Shown here in pieces: positions 16,771 through 25,756 of a DNA stretch of 39,010 bases (its first letter is position 1; each line of letters opens with the position of its first letter). Both the position numbers and the translations under genes were made by a program. This DNA is from Lachnospiraceae bacterium (GTDB lineage: Bacteria; Bacteroidota; Bacteroidia; Bacteroidales; Muribaculaceae). The stretch spans positions 1-39,010 of the forward strand of contig JAMPGZ010000027.1 in NCBI GenBank assembly GCA_023663655.1. Reading direction: 5' to 3'. A model generated the notes under the pieces. It was not told where the DNA came from. It searched no databases and saw only the letters and a list, made by a program, of their open reading frames with translations.

Positions 16771-17127
16771 TTATGTGGGAGTGTCGGTTGTGTCTGTGGG
16801 TGTGTCCCAGGGATAGGTGCGGCGGGGATTGCGGGGGAACCAGCCTTTGCGCACTCGTTCTTCTTGCTCGAGGACCTCTTTTATGGACCAGAATGATGAG
16901 AAGCCGATCACGCCGAGGAGCGTTGACCATAGAATGTCGCTCACGGCGACAGAGGCGATTGTGCATACAATGCCTAATGCCAGGAACCACCATCGGCACC
17001 GTGTGCCGAAATAGTATTCGCCTTTGATCACGAGTGGATGGAAGAGTCCTATGATAAGAAATGTGGAGAGCCCGATGACGAGCCCTAAGGCGTGGTAGTT
17101 ATGGAGTATCGCGGTCAGTTCGTTCAT
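16771..17127 (-). CDS. DUF4491-family small membrane protein
   Basis: A 118-residue protein with three likely membrane segments: around residues 12-30 (HALGLVIGLSTFLIIGLFH), 46-64 (WWFLALGIVCTIASVAVSD) and 66-80 (LWSTLLGVIGFSSFW). The conserved family portion is HPLVIKGEYYFGTRCRW and FWSIKEVLEQEERVRKGWFPRNPRR. The last 15 residues are Thr- and Pro-rich and variable. The family is uncharacterised. It lies downstream of rpsA on the same strand but beyond the rpsA terminator, so it is probably a separate unit. Confidence 0.82.
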   Translation of the reverse strand: MNELTAILHNYHALGLVIGLSTFLIIGLFHPLVIKGEYYFGTRCRWWFLALGIVCTIASVAVSDILWSTLLGVIGFSSFWSIKEVLEQEERVRKGWFPRNPRRTYPWDTPTDTTDTPT

Positions 17128-17154
17128 AGTTGTATAGTGGTAAATGAAATGAAA

Positions 17155-17185
17155 CGGGGTGGGTCAAAAAATTTAACCCACCCCG
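17155..17185 (-). terminator. Terminator of rpsA
   Basis: CGGGGTGGGT (17155-17164) and ACCCACCCCG (17176-17185) form a 10-bp stem about 30 nt after the rpsA stop codon. The downstream T-run is weak on the minus strand. Confidence 0.7.
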
Positions 17186-17216
17186 CTGTTATTTAGATAT
17201 GATATAATCTACAGGA

Positions 17217-18995
17217 TTATTTGCCTGAAAGTTTCTCCTTGAGAGCGGCAAGTTCCTCGAGGTCGCCGAGGGTAGTGCGTTCGATAGGAGCGTTAAGAGC
17301 AGGCTGCTCTTCTTTCTTGGTCTGACGGCGAGCCTTGCGAGCTTCGTTCTTCTCAGCCTTAGCTTCGTCTTCGAAGATGCGGCTGTGAGAAAGGAAGATG
17401 CGACGGTTGTCCTTGTTGAACTCGATCACCTTGAAGTCGAGCTTCTCGTTGACCTGAGCCTGGCTTCCGTCTTCCTTCACGAGGTGCTTGGGAGTAGCGA
17501 AGCCTTCAACGCCGTGTTCAAGAGCTACTACGCCGCCCTTGTCCTGCATTTCGATGATGGTTCCCGGGTGGATGCTGCCAACAGTGAATACTGATTCGAG
17601 CTCATCCCAAGGATTCTCTTCGAGCTGCTTGTGACCAAGGCTGAGACGACGGTTTTCTTTGTCGATTTCAAGAACCTGAACTTCGATGTCAGCGCCAACC
17701 TGAGTGAATTCAGAGGGGTGCTTGATCTTCTTGGTCCAAGAGAGGTCGCTGATGTGGATAAGACCGTCAACGCCTTCTTCGATTTCAACAAATACACCGA
17801 AGTTGGTGAAGTTGCGCACCTTTGCAGTGTGGCGGCTTCCGATGGGGTATTTGGTGTCGATGTTTTCCCAAGGATCGTTCTTGAGCTGCTTGATGCCGAG
17901 TGACATCTTGCGTTCGTCGCGGTCAAGGGTGAGGATGACAGCTTCAACTTCGTCGCCCACTTTCATGAAGTCCTGAGCTGAGCGGAGGTGCTGTGACCAA
18001 GACATTTCAGAAACGTGGATAAGACCCTCTACGCCGGGAGCGATTTCAACGAATGCGCCGTAGTCAGCCATAACGACAACTTTACCTTTAACCTTGTCGC
18101 CAACCTTGAGGTCGGGGTTAAGGGCATCCCATGGATGGGGCTGAAGTTGCTTAAGACCGAGGGCGATGCGCTTGCGCTCGTCGTCGAAGTCGAGGATAAC
18201 AACGTCGAGTTCCTGATCGAGTTGAACCACTTCTTCGGGGTGGCTTACGCGGCCCCAAGAAAGGTCGGTGATGTGGATAAGACCGTCAACGCCGCCAAGG
18301 TCGATGAACACACCGTAGGTGGTGATGTTCTTAACAACTCCCTTGAGCACCTGACCGCGTTCAAGCTTGGAGATGATCTCCTTCTTCTGCTGTTCAAGTT
18401 CAGCTTCGATGAGAGCCTTGTGTGAAACAACGACGTTCTTGTATTCCTGATTGATTTTCACAACCTTGAATTCCATAGTCTTTCCCACGAAGATATCATA
18501 GTCGCGGATGGGCTTAACATCAATCTGTGAGCCGGGAAGGAATGCTTCGATGCCGAATACGTCGACAATCATACCACCCTTAGTGCGGCACTTGATGTAA
18601 CCCTTGATGATTTCATCGTTTTCAAGAGCTTGGTTGACGCGCTCCCAAGAGCGAGACATACGAGCCTTGCGGTGAGAGAGGATCAGCTGACCTTTCTTAT
18701 CTTCCTGGTTTTCGATGAATACCTCAACAACGTCACCGATCTTGATGTCGGGGTTGTAACGGAATTCATTGACAGGGATAATACCGTCGCTTTTATAACC
18801 GATGTTAACCACAGCCTCACGCTTGTTGAGGGCGATGATGGTACCTTCGATTACTTCTTTGTCTTTTACGGTGTTGAGCGACTCATCATAAGTTTTGGTG
18901 AGTTCTTCGCGGCTCTTGTCACCGGCGGTTTCGCCTTTTTCATAGGCATCCCAATCGAAATCTGCGATTGGAGAATTCTTTAATTCTTCGTTCAT
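17217..18995 (-). CDS. rpsA: 30S ribosomal protein S1
   Basis: A 592-residue translation factor with six S1 RNA-binding domains starting near residues 47, 127, 213, 300, 385 and 470. The third to fifth are most canonical (GVFIDLGGVDGLIHITDLSW, GAFVEIAPGVEGLIHVSEMSW, GVFVEIEEGVDGLIHISDLSW). It helps mRNAs bind the 30S subunit, which matters in Bacteroidetes, whose mRNAs mostly lack Shine-Dalgarno sites. An acidic N-terminal tail and a charged Lys/Glu-rich C-terminal tail are normal for this lineage. A consensus promoter lies upstream. Confidence 0.96.
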   Translation of the reverse strand: MNEELKNSPIADFDWDAYEKGETAGDKSREELTKTYDESLNTVKDKEVIEGTIIALNKREAVVNIGYKSDGIIPVNEFRYNPDIKIGDVVEVFIENQEDKKGQLILSHRKARMSRSWERVNQALENDEIIKGYIKCRTKGGMIVDVFGIEAFLPGSQIDVKPIRDYDIFVGKTMEFKVVKINQEYKNVVVSHKALIEAELEQQKKEIISKLERGQVLKGVVKNITTYGVFIDLGGVDGLIHITDLSWGRVSHPEEVVQLDQELDVVILDFDDERKRIALGLKQLQPHPWDALNPDLKVGDKVKGKVVVMADYGAFVEIAPGVEGLIHVSEMSWSQHLRSAQDFMKVGDEVEAVILTLDRDERKMSLGIKQLKNDPWENIDTKYPIGSRHTAKVRNFTNFGVFVEIEEGVDGLIHISDLSWTKKIKHPSEFTQVGADIEVQVLEIDKENRRLSLGHKQLEENPWDELESVFTVGSIHPGTIIEMQDKGGVVALEHGVEGFATPKHLVKEDGSQAQVNEKLDFKVIEFNKDNRRIFLSHSRIFEDEAKAEKNEARKARRQTKKEEQPALNAPIERTTLGDLEELAALKEKLSGK

Positions 18996-19061
18996 TAAAT
19001 GGTTAGTAAATAAAATTAATTAATCTCGCAAGATGGTTTTCGCTCACCTTCTTGCATTGTG

Positions 19062-19093
19062 CAAAGGTACAACTTAATTTTCACTTGCACAAC
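19062..19093 (-). promoter_or_regulatory. Promoter of rpsA
   Basis: On the minus strand GTTG (19093-19090), a 20-nt spacer and TACCTTTG (19069-19062). The leader to the rpsA ATG is about 60 nt. Confidence 0.7.
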
Positions 19094-19169
19094 ATCTTTT
19101 TGATAGAGCAGGTAATTTTTTTTGCATAATAAAGTGGATGCATATTTTTACGTATTGCACTTATTTTCG

Positions 19170-19177
19170 TAACTTTG
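19170..19177 (+). promoter_or_regulatory. Possible -7 box for tgt
   Basis: TAACTTTG matches the -7 consensus only 9 nt before the ATG at 19187, which would give a nearly leaderless mRNA. No good -33 element is seen. Confidence 0.4.
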
Positions 19178-19186
19178 CTGCTAATT

Positions 19187-20317
19187 ATGGAATTTGAATT
19201 ACAAGCAACCGATAAGCTCTCTAACGCCCGTGCCGGAGTAATAACCACTGACCACGGGAAGATTGAGACTCCTATATTTATGCCGGTGGGTACGCTCGGC
19301 TCCGTAAAAGCAGTTCATCAGCATGAGCTGGAGGAGGATGTGAAGGCTCAGATCATTCTGGGCAACACCTATCATCTGTATTTGCGTCCCGGAACGGAGA
19401 TTCTGAATCAGGCGGGAGGATTGCATAAATTCAACGGCTGGAGCAAGCCTATTCTCACCGACAGCGGCGGATTTCAGGTGTTTTCACTATCGGCAAACCG
19501 CAAGCTCAAGGAGGAGGGCGCTTATTTCCGCAGCCACATTGACGGATCGAAGCATCTTTTCACTCCGGAAAAGGTGGTGGACATACAGCGCATAATCGGC
19601 GCCGACATCATGATGGCGCTCGATGAGTGTCCGTCGGGGAAAGCCGATTATGATTATGCCAAGAAATCGCTCGGGCTCACTCACCGCTGGCTGAAACGCG
19701 GATGGGAGCGCTTTAATTCCACCGAGGGGCTTTACGGGCATCGTCAGGCGTTTTTCCCTATCGTGCAGGGTTGCACCTATCATGACCTGCGCCGCGAATC
19801 GGCTAAGTTCGTTGCCGACCTTGGCGCCGAGGGCAATGCCATAGGCGGACTTGCGGTGGGAGAGCCTGCCGAAGTGATGTATGACATGATCGAGGTGGTG
19901 AACGAGATACTTCCCGCCGATCGTCCGCGCTATCTTATGGGTGTGGGCACTCCGGCAAATATCCTTGAGGCGATAGAGCGCGGAGTGGACATGATGGACT
20001 GCGTGATGCCCACACGAAACGGCAGAAACGGAATGCTCTTCACAGCCCACGGAATAATGAATATGCGCAACAAGAAGTGGGAAAATGACTTTTCGCCGCT
20101 TCAGGAGGATGGACCGAGCTATGTGGACCGCTTCTACAGCAAGGCATACGTGCGGCATCTTTTCGTGGCTCAGGAGATTCTTGCCATGCAGATAGCGTCG
20201 ATTCATAATCTGGCGTTTTACCTGTGGCTTGTGGGCGAGGCTCGCAAGCACATCCTTGCGGGCGATTTCAAGCCGTGGAAGGACGAGATGGTGGAACGCG
20301 TGACCCGAAGACTGTAA
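19187..20317 (+). CDS. tgt: tRNA-guanine transglycosylase
   Basis: A 376-residue enzyme that swaps G34 of tRNAs with GUN anticodons for a queuosine precursor. The catalytic and binding motifs ILTDSGGFQVFS, GADIMMALDECP, GGLAVGEP and CVMPTRNGRNGMLFT are present. The usual zinc-binding CxCxxC just before the YSRAYLRHL-like motif is absent: here the segment reads DGPSYVDRFYSKAYVRHLF. The frame opens at 19175; the ATG at 19187 fits the family start. The permease gene starts 15 nt downstream. Confidence 0.94.
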   Translation: MEFELQATDKLSNARAGVITTDHGKIETPIFMPVGTLGSVKAVHQHELEEDVKAQIILGNTYHLYLRPGTEILNQAGGLHKFNGWSKPILTDSGGFQVFSLSANRKLKEEGAYFRSHIDGSKHLFTPEKVVDIQRIIGADIMMALDECPSGKADYDYAKKSLGLTHRWLKRGWERFNSTEGLYGHRQAFFPIVQGCTYHDLRRESAKFVADLGAEGNAIGGLAVGEPAEVMYDMIEVVNEILPADRPRYLMGVGTPANILEAIERGVDMMDCVMPTRNGRNGMLFTAHGIMNMRNKKWENDFSPLQEDGPSYVDRFYSKAYVRHLFVAQEILAMQIASIHNLAFYLWLVGEARKHILAGDFKPWKDEMVERVTRRL

Positions 20318-20332
20318 AAAAAATGATTGACG

Positions 20333-21406
20333 ATGTTCAAGATTCTTGACCGATATATAATCAAGAAGTTTCTCGGAACTTACGTATTTGCGATCGCGCT
20401 GATTCTTGCGATCACAATAATGTTTGATGTCAACGAGAAGCTCGATTCATTTCTGAAGGCGCCGATAAAGGAGACAATATTTGACTACTTCCTGAATTTC
20501 CTCCCTTATTTCGCCAATCAGTTCAGTCCGCTGTTCACGTTTATCGCCTGTATATTTTTCACATCAAAACTTGCCGACAATTCCGAGATCATAGCGATGC
20601 TGTCGTCGGGCGTGAGCTTCCGCAGGCTCATGCGCCCATATCTTGTGTCGGCGGCGGTGATCGCGTCGTTGTCGTGGGTGCTCAGCGCTTATATAATCCC
20701 TCCGGCAAATGTGAAGCGCATCGAGTACACCAACACCTACGTCAGAAATAAGCGTGTGGATTACGGAAGCAATATCCAAATGATGGTGGCGCCGGGCGAG
20801 ATAGCCTATATCAACCGTTTTGACAACACCACAAGCACCGGCTACCGCTTCTCGCTTGACAAATTTGAAGGCAAGAAACTCGTGTCGCGTCTCACCGCCA
20901 CCTCAATACGCTGGGACTCGCTGAACCAGTGGACGGTGAGAGACTACATGATACGCGACATCAACGGACTTGAAGAGAAAATCACCCGTGGCACCCGTCT
21001 TGACACTATATTGAACATGGAGCCGCGCGATTTCATAATATCGAAGAATGACCAGGAGACAATGACCTCGCCCGAACTTGCCGAGTATATCGACAGTCAG
21101 AAATCGAGAGGATTTGCCAATATCAAGGCTTTTGAGATTGAGAAGGAGCGCAGGGTGGCTATGTGTGCCGCCGCGTTTATCCTCACGGTGATCGGTATGT
21201 CGCTGTCGTCGAAAAAGGTGAAGGGCGGCATGGGCATAAACATCGGCATAGGGCTGGTGTTGAGCTTCGGCTACATCCTGTTCATGACTGTCACATCGAC
21301 ATTTGCCGTGTCGGGCTACACATCCCCGCTTGTGGCGATGTGGATACCCAACATCATCTACACCATCATCGCCGTAGTTCTGTATTTCCGTGCCTCGGCG
21401 GGGTAA
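20333..21406 (+). CDS. LptF/LptG-family permease
   Basis: A 357-residue inner-membrane protein of the YjgP/YjgQ family, whose members extract lipopolysaccharide from the inner membrane as part of the Lpt export complex. It shows an N-terminal helix (YVFAIALILAITIMFDV), a second and third helix (PLFTFIACIFFTSKLAD and LVSAAVIASLSWVLSAYI), a periplasmic domain of about 170 residues, and three C-terminal helices (about residues 278-355). Start at the ATG 20333; a TTG two codons earlier is less likely. The gene follows tgt closely, so the pair is probably co-transcribed. Confidence 0.9.
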   Translation: MFKILDRYIIKKFLGTYVFAIALILAITIMFDVNEKLDSFLKAPIKETIFDYFLNFLPYFANQFSPLFTFIACIFFTSKLADNSEIIAMLSSGVSFRRLMRPYLVSAAVIASLSWVLSAYIIPPANVKRIEYTNTYVRNKRVDYGSNIQMMVAPGEIAYINRFDNTTSTGYRFSLDKFEGKKLVSRLTATSIRWDSLNQWTVRDYMIRDINGLEEKITRGTRLDTILNMEPRDFIISKNDQETMTSPELAEYIDSQKSRGFANIKAFEIEKERRVAMCAAAFILTVIGMSLSSKKVKGGMGINIGIGLVLSFGYILFMTVTSTFAVSGYTSPLVAMWIPNIIYTIIAVVLYFRASAG

Positions 21407-21420
21407 TATAATGGATAATA

Positions 21421-21463
21421 AAAAACAATAAAAGGAGGGCAGTGCCCTCCTTTTATTGTTTTT
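21421..21463. terminator. Bidirectional terminator between converging genes
   Basis: AAAAACAATAAAAGGAGGGC (21421-21440) is fully complementary to 21444-21463, with a 3-nt loop. The A-run and T-run arms serve both the permease gene on the left and the nucleoside phosphorylase operon on the right. Confidence 0.92.
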
Positions 21464-21470
21464 GGGGAGA

Positions 21471-22346
21471 TCAGATGCGGTCGAGGACTGTCTTGATGAG
21501 GTCGCGGATTGCGGTCTTGTAGTTGGGCGAGGCAGTGGTGTTGACACGGTTGGCGATGATTGAACACACGGTCATAGCCTTGTGACCCATGAGCAGCGCG
21601 AGCCCTTCGAGCGGCGCGCTCTCCATCTCGTAGTTGGTGACCGGCTTGCCGTGGTAACGGAATTTTTCAATCTTGGCATTTATGTCGGGGTCGGCGAGCG
21701 GCAGTCGCAGTTCGCGTCCTTGCGGTCCGTAAAATCCTACAGCGCTTATGGTGCATCCACGCACCATGTCATCTCTGCCAATGCGGTCCACGAGTTCTTC
21801 GTCAGATTTAACCACGTAGGGTGCGGCAAGTAGCGGATTCCAGTCCACAGCCTCGCAGAAGGCGCGTTCATAGTCGAGGTCGGCGACACTGTTGCGTCCG
21901 GCATAGTAGTTGAGCACGCCGTCAAATCCGATGGAGTGTGAGGCGATCACCGGAGTGCCGAGTATAAGCTCGGGCTGAAGTGCTCCCGAGGTTCCGATGC
22001 GCACCATGGTGAGTGTGCGGTGATGATCCTTGACCTCGCGGGTATTGAAATCGACGTTGGCAAGGGCATCGAGCTCATTGATCACTATGTCGATATTGTC
22101 GGGTCCTATGCCATGACTCAGGCACATGATGGGTTTTCCTTTATATGTGCCGCCTATTGTGTGAAATTCGCGGGATGACACCTCGAAATCTTTTGTGTCG
22201 AAGAAAGAGGCGACCATGTCGACTCTTCCGGGATCGCCCACAAGGATGATGTTGTCACGCAGTTGTTCGGGCAGGAGGTGGAGATGGAATATTGATCCGT
22301 CAGGATTTATGATCATCTCTGATGATTGAATGATGTGTCGGTCCAT
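21471..22346 (-). CDS. Nucleoside phosphorylase (uridine phosphorylase-like)
   Basis: A 291-residue NP-I family enzyme that splits nucleosides with phosphate into base and (deoxy)ribose-1-phosphate. NIILVGDPGRVD supplies phosphate-binding Gly-Asp-Pro, HGIGPDNIDIVINEL and VRIGTSGALQPELILGTPVIA are family core motifs, and NYEMESAPLEGLALLMG has the ribose-binding Met-Glu. It is the last gene of a minus-strand group headed by an exported 5'-nucleotidase. Uridine preference is a guess; purine nucleosides are also possible. Confidence 0.88.
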   Translation of the reverse strand: MDRHIIQSSEMIINPDGSIFHLHLLPEQLRDNIILVGDPGRVDMVASFFDTKDFEVSSREFHTIGGTYKGKPIMCLSHGIGPDNIDIVINELDALANVDFNTREVKDHHRTLTMVRIGTSGALQPELILGTPVIASHSIGFDGVLNYYAGRNSVADLDYERAFCEAVDWNPLLAAPYVVKSDEELVDRIGRDDMVRGCTISAVGFYGPQGRELRLPLADPDINAKIEKFRYHGKPVTNYEMESAPLEGLALLMGHKAMTVCSIIANRVNTTASPNYKTAIRDLIKTVLDRI

Positions 22347-22403
22347 TGTTTTCGGTTATGAGGTTGTTATTTTCTATTAAACGAAATTTTGGGGCGGCTT
22401 GTT

Positions 22404-23501
22404 TCATGCGAGCCTGTACTTTCCTCCGGGATAAGGGAGAATAAGGTTGTTGAACTCCATGTCGACAAGCAGTGGCATGAGGCGGTGCATGGGGATTCCG
22501 AGCGACACGCACAAGTGGTTGACTGATGATTCGCCTGACTGGCGCAGATGTTCAATTATAGCGTTCTCTTCCGGCGAAAGAGCCAAAGGCAGCTCTTTTT
22601 GCTCACCCTCTGATGCTTTTGCAGTCCAGTTCATCATTTCGATGAGGTCGTTGTCGCTCCCTATGAGAGTGGCTATGTTGGAGGCGATAAGCTTGTTGCA
22701 CCCCGCGCTGTACTTGTCGGAGGTGCGGCCCGGCAAGGCGGCTACATCGCGGTTATATGCGGTGGCGATGCGTGCTGTGACCAGAGCTCCGCCTTTTTCC
22801 GCCGACTCGGCTACCACCAGGCAGTCACACATTCCGGCTACGATGCGATTGCGTGCGAGAAAATTTCCTTTGTGCAACCGGTCCTGCGACATATAGTCGG
22901 TGATAAGGGCGCCCCCCGATTTCACTATCTCCGCCGCCGTGTTGCGGTGGGGAGCGGGATAAATGGTGTTGAGCCCGTGGGCGAGCACGGCTACAGTGGG
23001 CACATTGTTGTGAAGCGATGCGCGGTGGGCGGTGATGTCGATGCCATAGGCGAGCCCGCTCACGATGATAAGGTTGTCGAGCTTCTCCGACAACCCTTTT
23101 ATGAGATTTATCACGAAGTCGATGCCGTAGGGGGTGGCATGGCGAGTACCTACTATCCCCACCACGTGGCTGCTGTTGAAATCACACTCCCCGAGCGAGT
23201 ATAACACCATCGGTGCATCGTCGCAATGCCTTAGCCTTTCGGGATAGCTGCTGTCGTTGAAGCAGGTGACTCCGATGTTGTGGGCGTTGATGAACTCAAG
23301 TTCTTTCCCGGCTTTTTCGAGCAGAGTGTCGCGGTAGTTCCGGTCCAGAATTTTGCTCTTGAAGCCCAGAACGGCGGCAAGCCGTGACTCGGATTCGGCA
23401 AAGAATGTTGATTCATCGCCTATCCGGGAAAGAATTTCTGATGCGAGCTGCGGAGTGATGCCACGCAGAGCTGAGAATGCTATTTTATATATGTCGTGCA
23501 A
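22404..23501 (-). CDS. dprA: DNA processing protein DprA
   Basis: A 365-residue protein that loads RecA onto incoming single-stranded DNA during natural transformation. A helical N-terminal region (LRGITPQLASEILSRIG) precedes the Rossmann-type core: VVGIVGTRHATPYG, VSGLAYGIDITAHRASL and RNRIVAGMCDCLVVAESAEKGGALVTARIA. The C-terminal winged-helix domain (about 300-365, ENAIIEHLRQSGESSVNHLCVSLG) is present. It starts 29 nt after the thioesterase stop. The sequence shows one competence gene only, so transformability is not implied. Confidence 0.95.
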   Translation of the reverse strand: MHDIYKIAFSALRGITPQLASEILSRIGDESTFFAESESRLAAVLGFKSKILDRNYRDTLLEKAGKELEFINAHNIGVTCFNDSSYPERLRHCDDAPMVLYSLGECDFNSSHVVGIVGTRHATPYGIDFVINLIKGLSEKLDNLIIVSGLAYGIDITAHRASLHNNVPTVAVLAHGLNTIYPAPHRNTAAEIVKSGGALITDYMSQDRLHKGNFLARNRIVAGMCDCLVVAESAEKGGALVTARIATAYNRDVAALPGRTSDKYSAGCNKLIASNIATLIGSDNDLIEMMNWTAKASEGEQKELPLALSPEENAIIEHLRQSGESSVNHLCVSLGIPMHRLMPLLVDMEFNNLILPYPGGKYRLA

Positions 23502-23530
23502 GAGAAGAGATATTTGGCTGGGTGAATATG

Positions 23531-23935
23531 CTAAGGAAGGTATTGAGCGAAAGCCTCGGCGATCTCATCGCCGCGTGTCAGACGTCCGTTGAATGTCGAC
23601 ACACATGACACTTTTGCCTTCACGACAAGTTTTCCCGAAGAATTGTAGATGTCCTGAAGGAAGATGAATCGGGCGCCCTCGCGAGAGAGATTGAGGCAGC
23701 TTGTGAATTTTTCACCAAGCCCGAGTGGGGTTTTGTATTCAATCTCCACTTTGCTAAGCACCGGATCGATGCCGCGTTCGTGCATGGAGCGGAATGATGT
23801 GCCGACAAATTCACAGAACTCATGGCGGGTGTGCTCAAGGTAGTGCAGATACACGGCATTGTTGACAATCCCTTCCGAGTCCACTTCATAGTCCCTGACT
23901 TTCATCGGGAGTTCAAATATATATTTCTTTTCCAT
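23531..23935 (-). CDS. Acyl-CoA thioesterase, 4-hydroxybenzoyl-CoA type
   Basis: A 134-residue single hotdog-fold thioesterase that hydrolyses acyl-CoA or acyl-carrier thioesters in the cytosol. The signature VRDYEVDSEGIVNNAVYLHYLEHTRHEF carries the expected catalytic acid (Asp19) before the long helix. The rest alternates in beta-strand fashion. It sits 12 nt after the 5'-nucleotidase gene and 29 nt before dprA. The substrate is not visible. Confidence 0.85.
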   Translation of the reverse strand: MEKKYIFELPMKVRDYEVDSEGIVNNAVYLHYLEHTRHEFCEFVGTSFRSMHERGIDPVLSKVEIEYKTPLGLGEKFTSCLNLSREGARFIFLQDIYNSSGKLVVKAKVSCVSTFNGRLTRGDEIAEAFAQYLP

Positions 23936-23947
23936 GTCGGTGATCTT

Positions 23948-25666
23948 TTATCGAAGTAATCGTGCATCTTTTTCCGCCGCTTTTCGCGCCATATCTTCCG
24001 GAATGAATTTCCATGTGTCGAGTGTGCGGGGCGTGATGTGTCCTTTCTTGCGTATGCGGTCGGCTATGATCGAGCGCAAATCGGTCTTTGAGCGGTAGAT
24101 GATGCGGTCGGCTATGCCCTTGCTGTCGAGTCCCACGCCTTTGGTGAGATGCTCGCCGCCACCGTTGCCACGATATGAGCTGAGTGCCACCTTGTAGGTC
24201 TTATCCATGTCAAACGGAGCGCCGTCAGCCATGCTCATTATTGTGATTTTCTCGCCGGCAGGTTTGGTCACGTCGACCACATATTTTATGCCTGCGGCTG
24301 AGTCGAAATTATAGGGCGGATTCTTTAGCTTGGCTCTCATGGCTTCTCCGGCGCCCTGTTGCTCTTTGAACAGAAGCAGATGGTCGTTTTCGTCTTTCAT
24401 GCGGTCGGTCCACAATGAATAGGAAAACTCGAGGTAGTCCTTTATTTCTTTTCCGGTGAGCTCCATCACATACAGGGCGTTCTCATATTTGTAAAGGCTG
24501 AAGAGGTCGCTCATGTGGATTGTCCCCGCCTTGATTGAGGCGTTGGTTGATATCGGAGCGGCAAATGATATGTCGGCTCCTGTGCTCTCAAGCTGAAATT
24601 CATGGATGAGGTCGATGAGTTTGGAGGGTCCGAACAGGACATCGTCAGATGTGATGGAATCGGTGAAAAATCCCACCGGCTCCGACACATATTCACGCAC
24701 CGTGGCGATCTGAGGGGAGAATGTCGACATGAATTCATTGTCGGGTTGGTACTTGTTGACATCGGCAAGCGTGCCGGTGATCGACTTGTCGGTGACTTTC
24801 CCTTTTTCGTCAAGGCTTACTTTTATTGTCACATCGGTGATTACCTGCCCGGTGTTTGCCGGGTTCATCAGCAGCACGCTGTCACCGGCTATGTTCTCGA
24901 TCTTCTTGTTTTCCACGAGATGGTCGTGTCCGAACAGAATCAGATCAAATCCGGGGATATTGCGCGCGATCTCCATGCTCGGGTTCTCCTTGATACCTGA
25001 CAGCACGGTGCCCGATTTTCCGGCATGGAAAAGCCCCACGATGATGTCGGGATTCTCCTTTGATTTTATTATCGGAATCCATTTGCGGGCGCTCTCTTCC
25101 ATATCGACGAAAGTGAGCCCTTCCCACAGGTCTTCGGACAGCCACACGGGGATTGCCGGAGTTATCATGCCGAGCACTGCTATTTTCACACCGTCGCGTT
25201 CAAACACCTTGTAAGGCGTGAAATGCGGTTCGCCCGTGTTTTTGTCGAGGATATTGGCGCCGAGTATCGGCATCTTGCAGTCGGCGACCCAGCGGTCGAG
25301 TGTGCGTCGTCCTGTCTCCACATCGTGGTTGCCCACGTTTCCTGCGTCATATCCCATGTAGTTCATCACCTGCGCGGTGATATGGGGCGACAGAGTGTCG
25401 ACATAGTTATAATAATAAACCGACGGCTGTCCCTGCAATATGTCGCCGTTGTCAAGCAGAATCACATTGTCGCCATATTTTCCCCTGTAGTCCTTAACCA
25501 ACTTGGCGATGCGCGACATCCCCCCTTTTGCCGGAGTCATTGTGATGAAATTCTCCGGAAAGAGGTTACCATGAATATCACTGGTCTGTAGTATTTTTAT
25601 TTCAACGTCCTTAGCCGGGCACACTGCCGGCAGGAGGCATAAAAGAGCTGCTGCAAATATTTTCAT
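23948..25666 (-). CDS. Exported 5'-nucleotidase / bifunctional metallophosphoesterase
   Basis: A 572-residue UshA-like enzyme that dephosphorylates nucleotides outside the cytoplasm. A signal peptide (KIFAAALLCLLPAVCPA) is followed by the dinuclear metal centre motifs LQTSDIHGNLFP (Asp30, His32), LLDNGDILQGQPSVYY, GNVGNHDVETG and LILFGHDHLVENK. The C-terminal 5'-nucleotidase domain (about 325-530) binds substrate (MELTGKEIKDYLEFS, SYRGNGGGEHLTKG). The frame opens seven codons earlier, but the Met at 25666 begins the signal. With the nucleoside phosphorylase of the same gene group it suggests scavenging of external nucleotides. Confidence 0.92.
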   Translation of the reverse strand: MKIFAAALLCLLPAVCPAKDVEIKILQTSDIHGNLFPENFITMTPAKGGMSRIAKLVKDYRGKYGDNVILLDNGDILQGQPSVYYYNYVDTLSPHITAQVMNYMGYDAGNVGNHDVETGRRTLDRWVADCKMPILGANILDKNTGEPHFTPYKVFERDGVKIAVLGMITPAIPVWLSEDLWEGLTFVDMEESARKWIPIIKSKENPDIIVGLFHAGKSGTVLSGIKENPSMEIARNIPGFDLILFGHDHLVENKKIENIAGDSVLLMNPANTGQVITDVTIKVSLDEKGKVTDKSITGTLADVNKYQPDNEFMSTFSPQIATVREYVSEPVGFFTDSITSDDVLFGPSKLIDLIHEFQLESTGADISFAAPISTNASIKAGTIHMSDLFSLYKYENALYVMELTGKEIKDYLEFSYSLWTDRMKDENDHLLLFKEQQGAGEAMRAKLKNPPYNFDSAAGIKYVVDVTKPAGEKITIMSMADGAPFDMDKTYKVALSSYRGNGGGEHLTKGVGLDSKGIADRIIYRSKTDLRSIIADRIRKKGHITPRTLDTWKFIPEDMARKAAEKDARLLR

Positions 25667-25756
25667 CGTATGATACTTTAGCACCATAAAGTTAATACAA
25701 ATTTAGTTAACAGAAAAATATTGACGCCTCAGTTTCAATTCCCCCGCAACGTGGCC

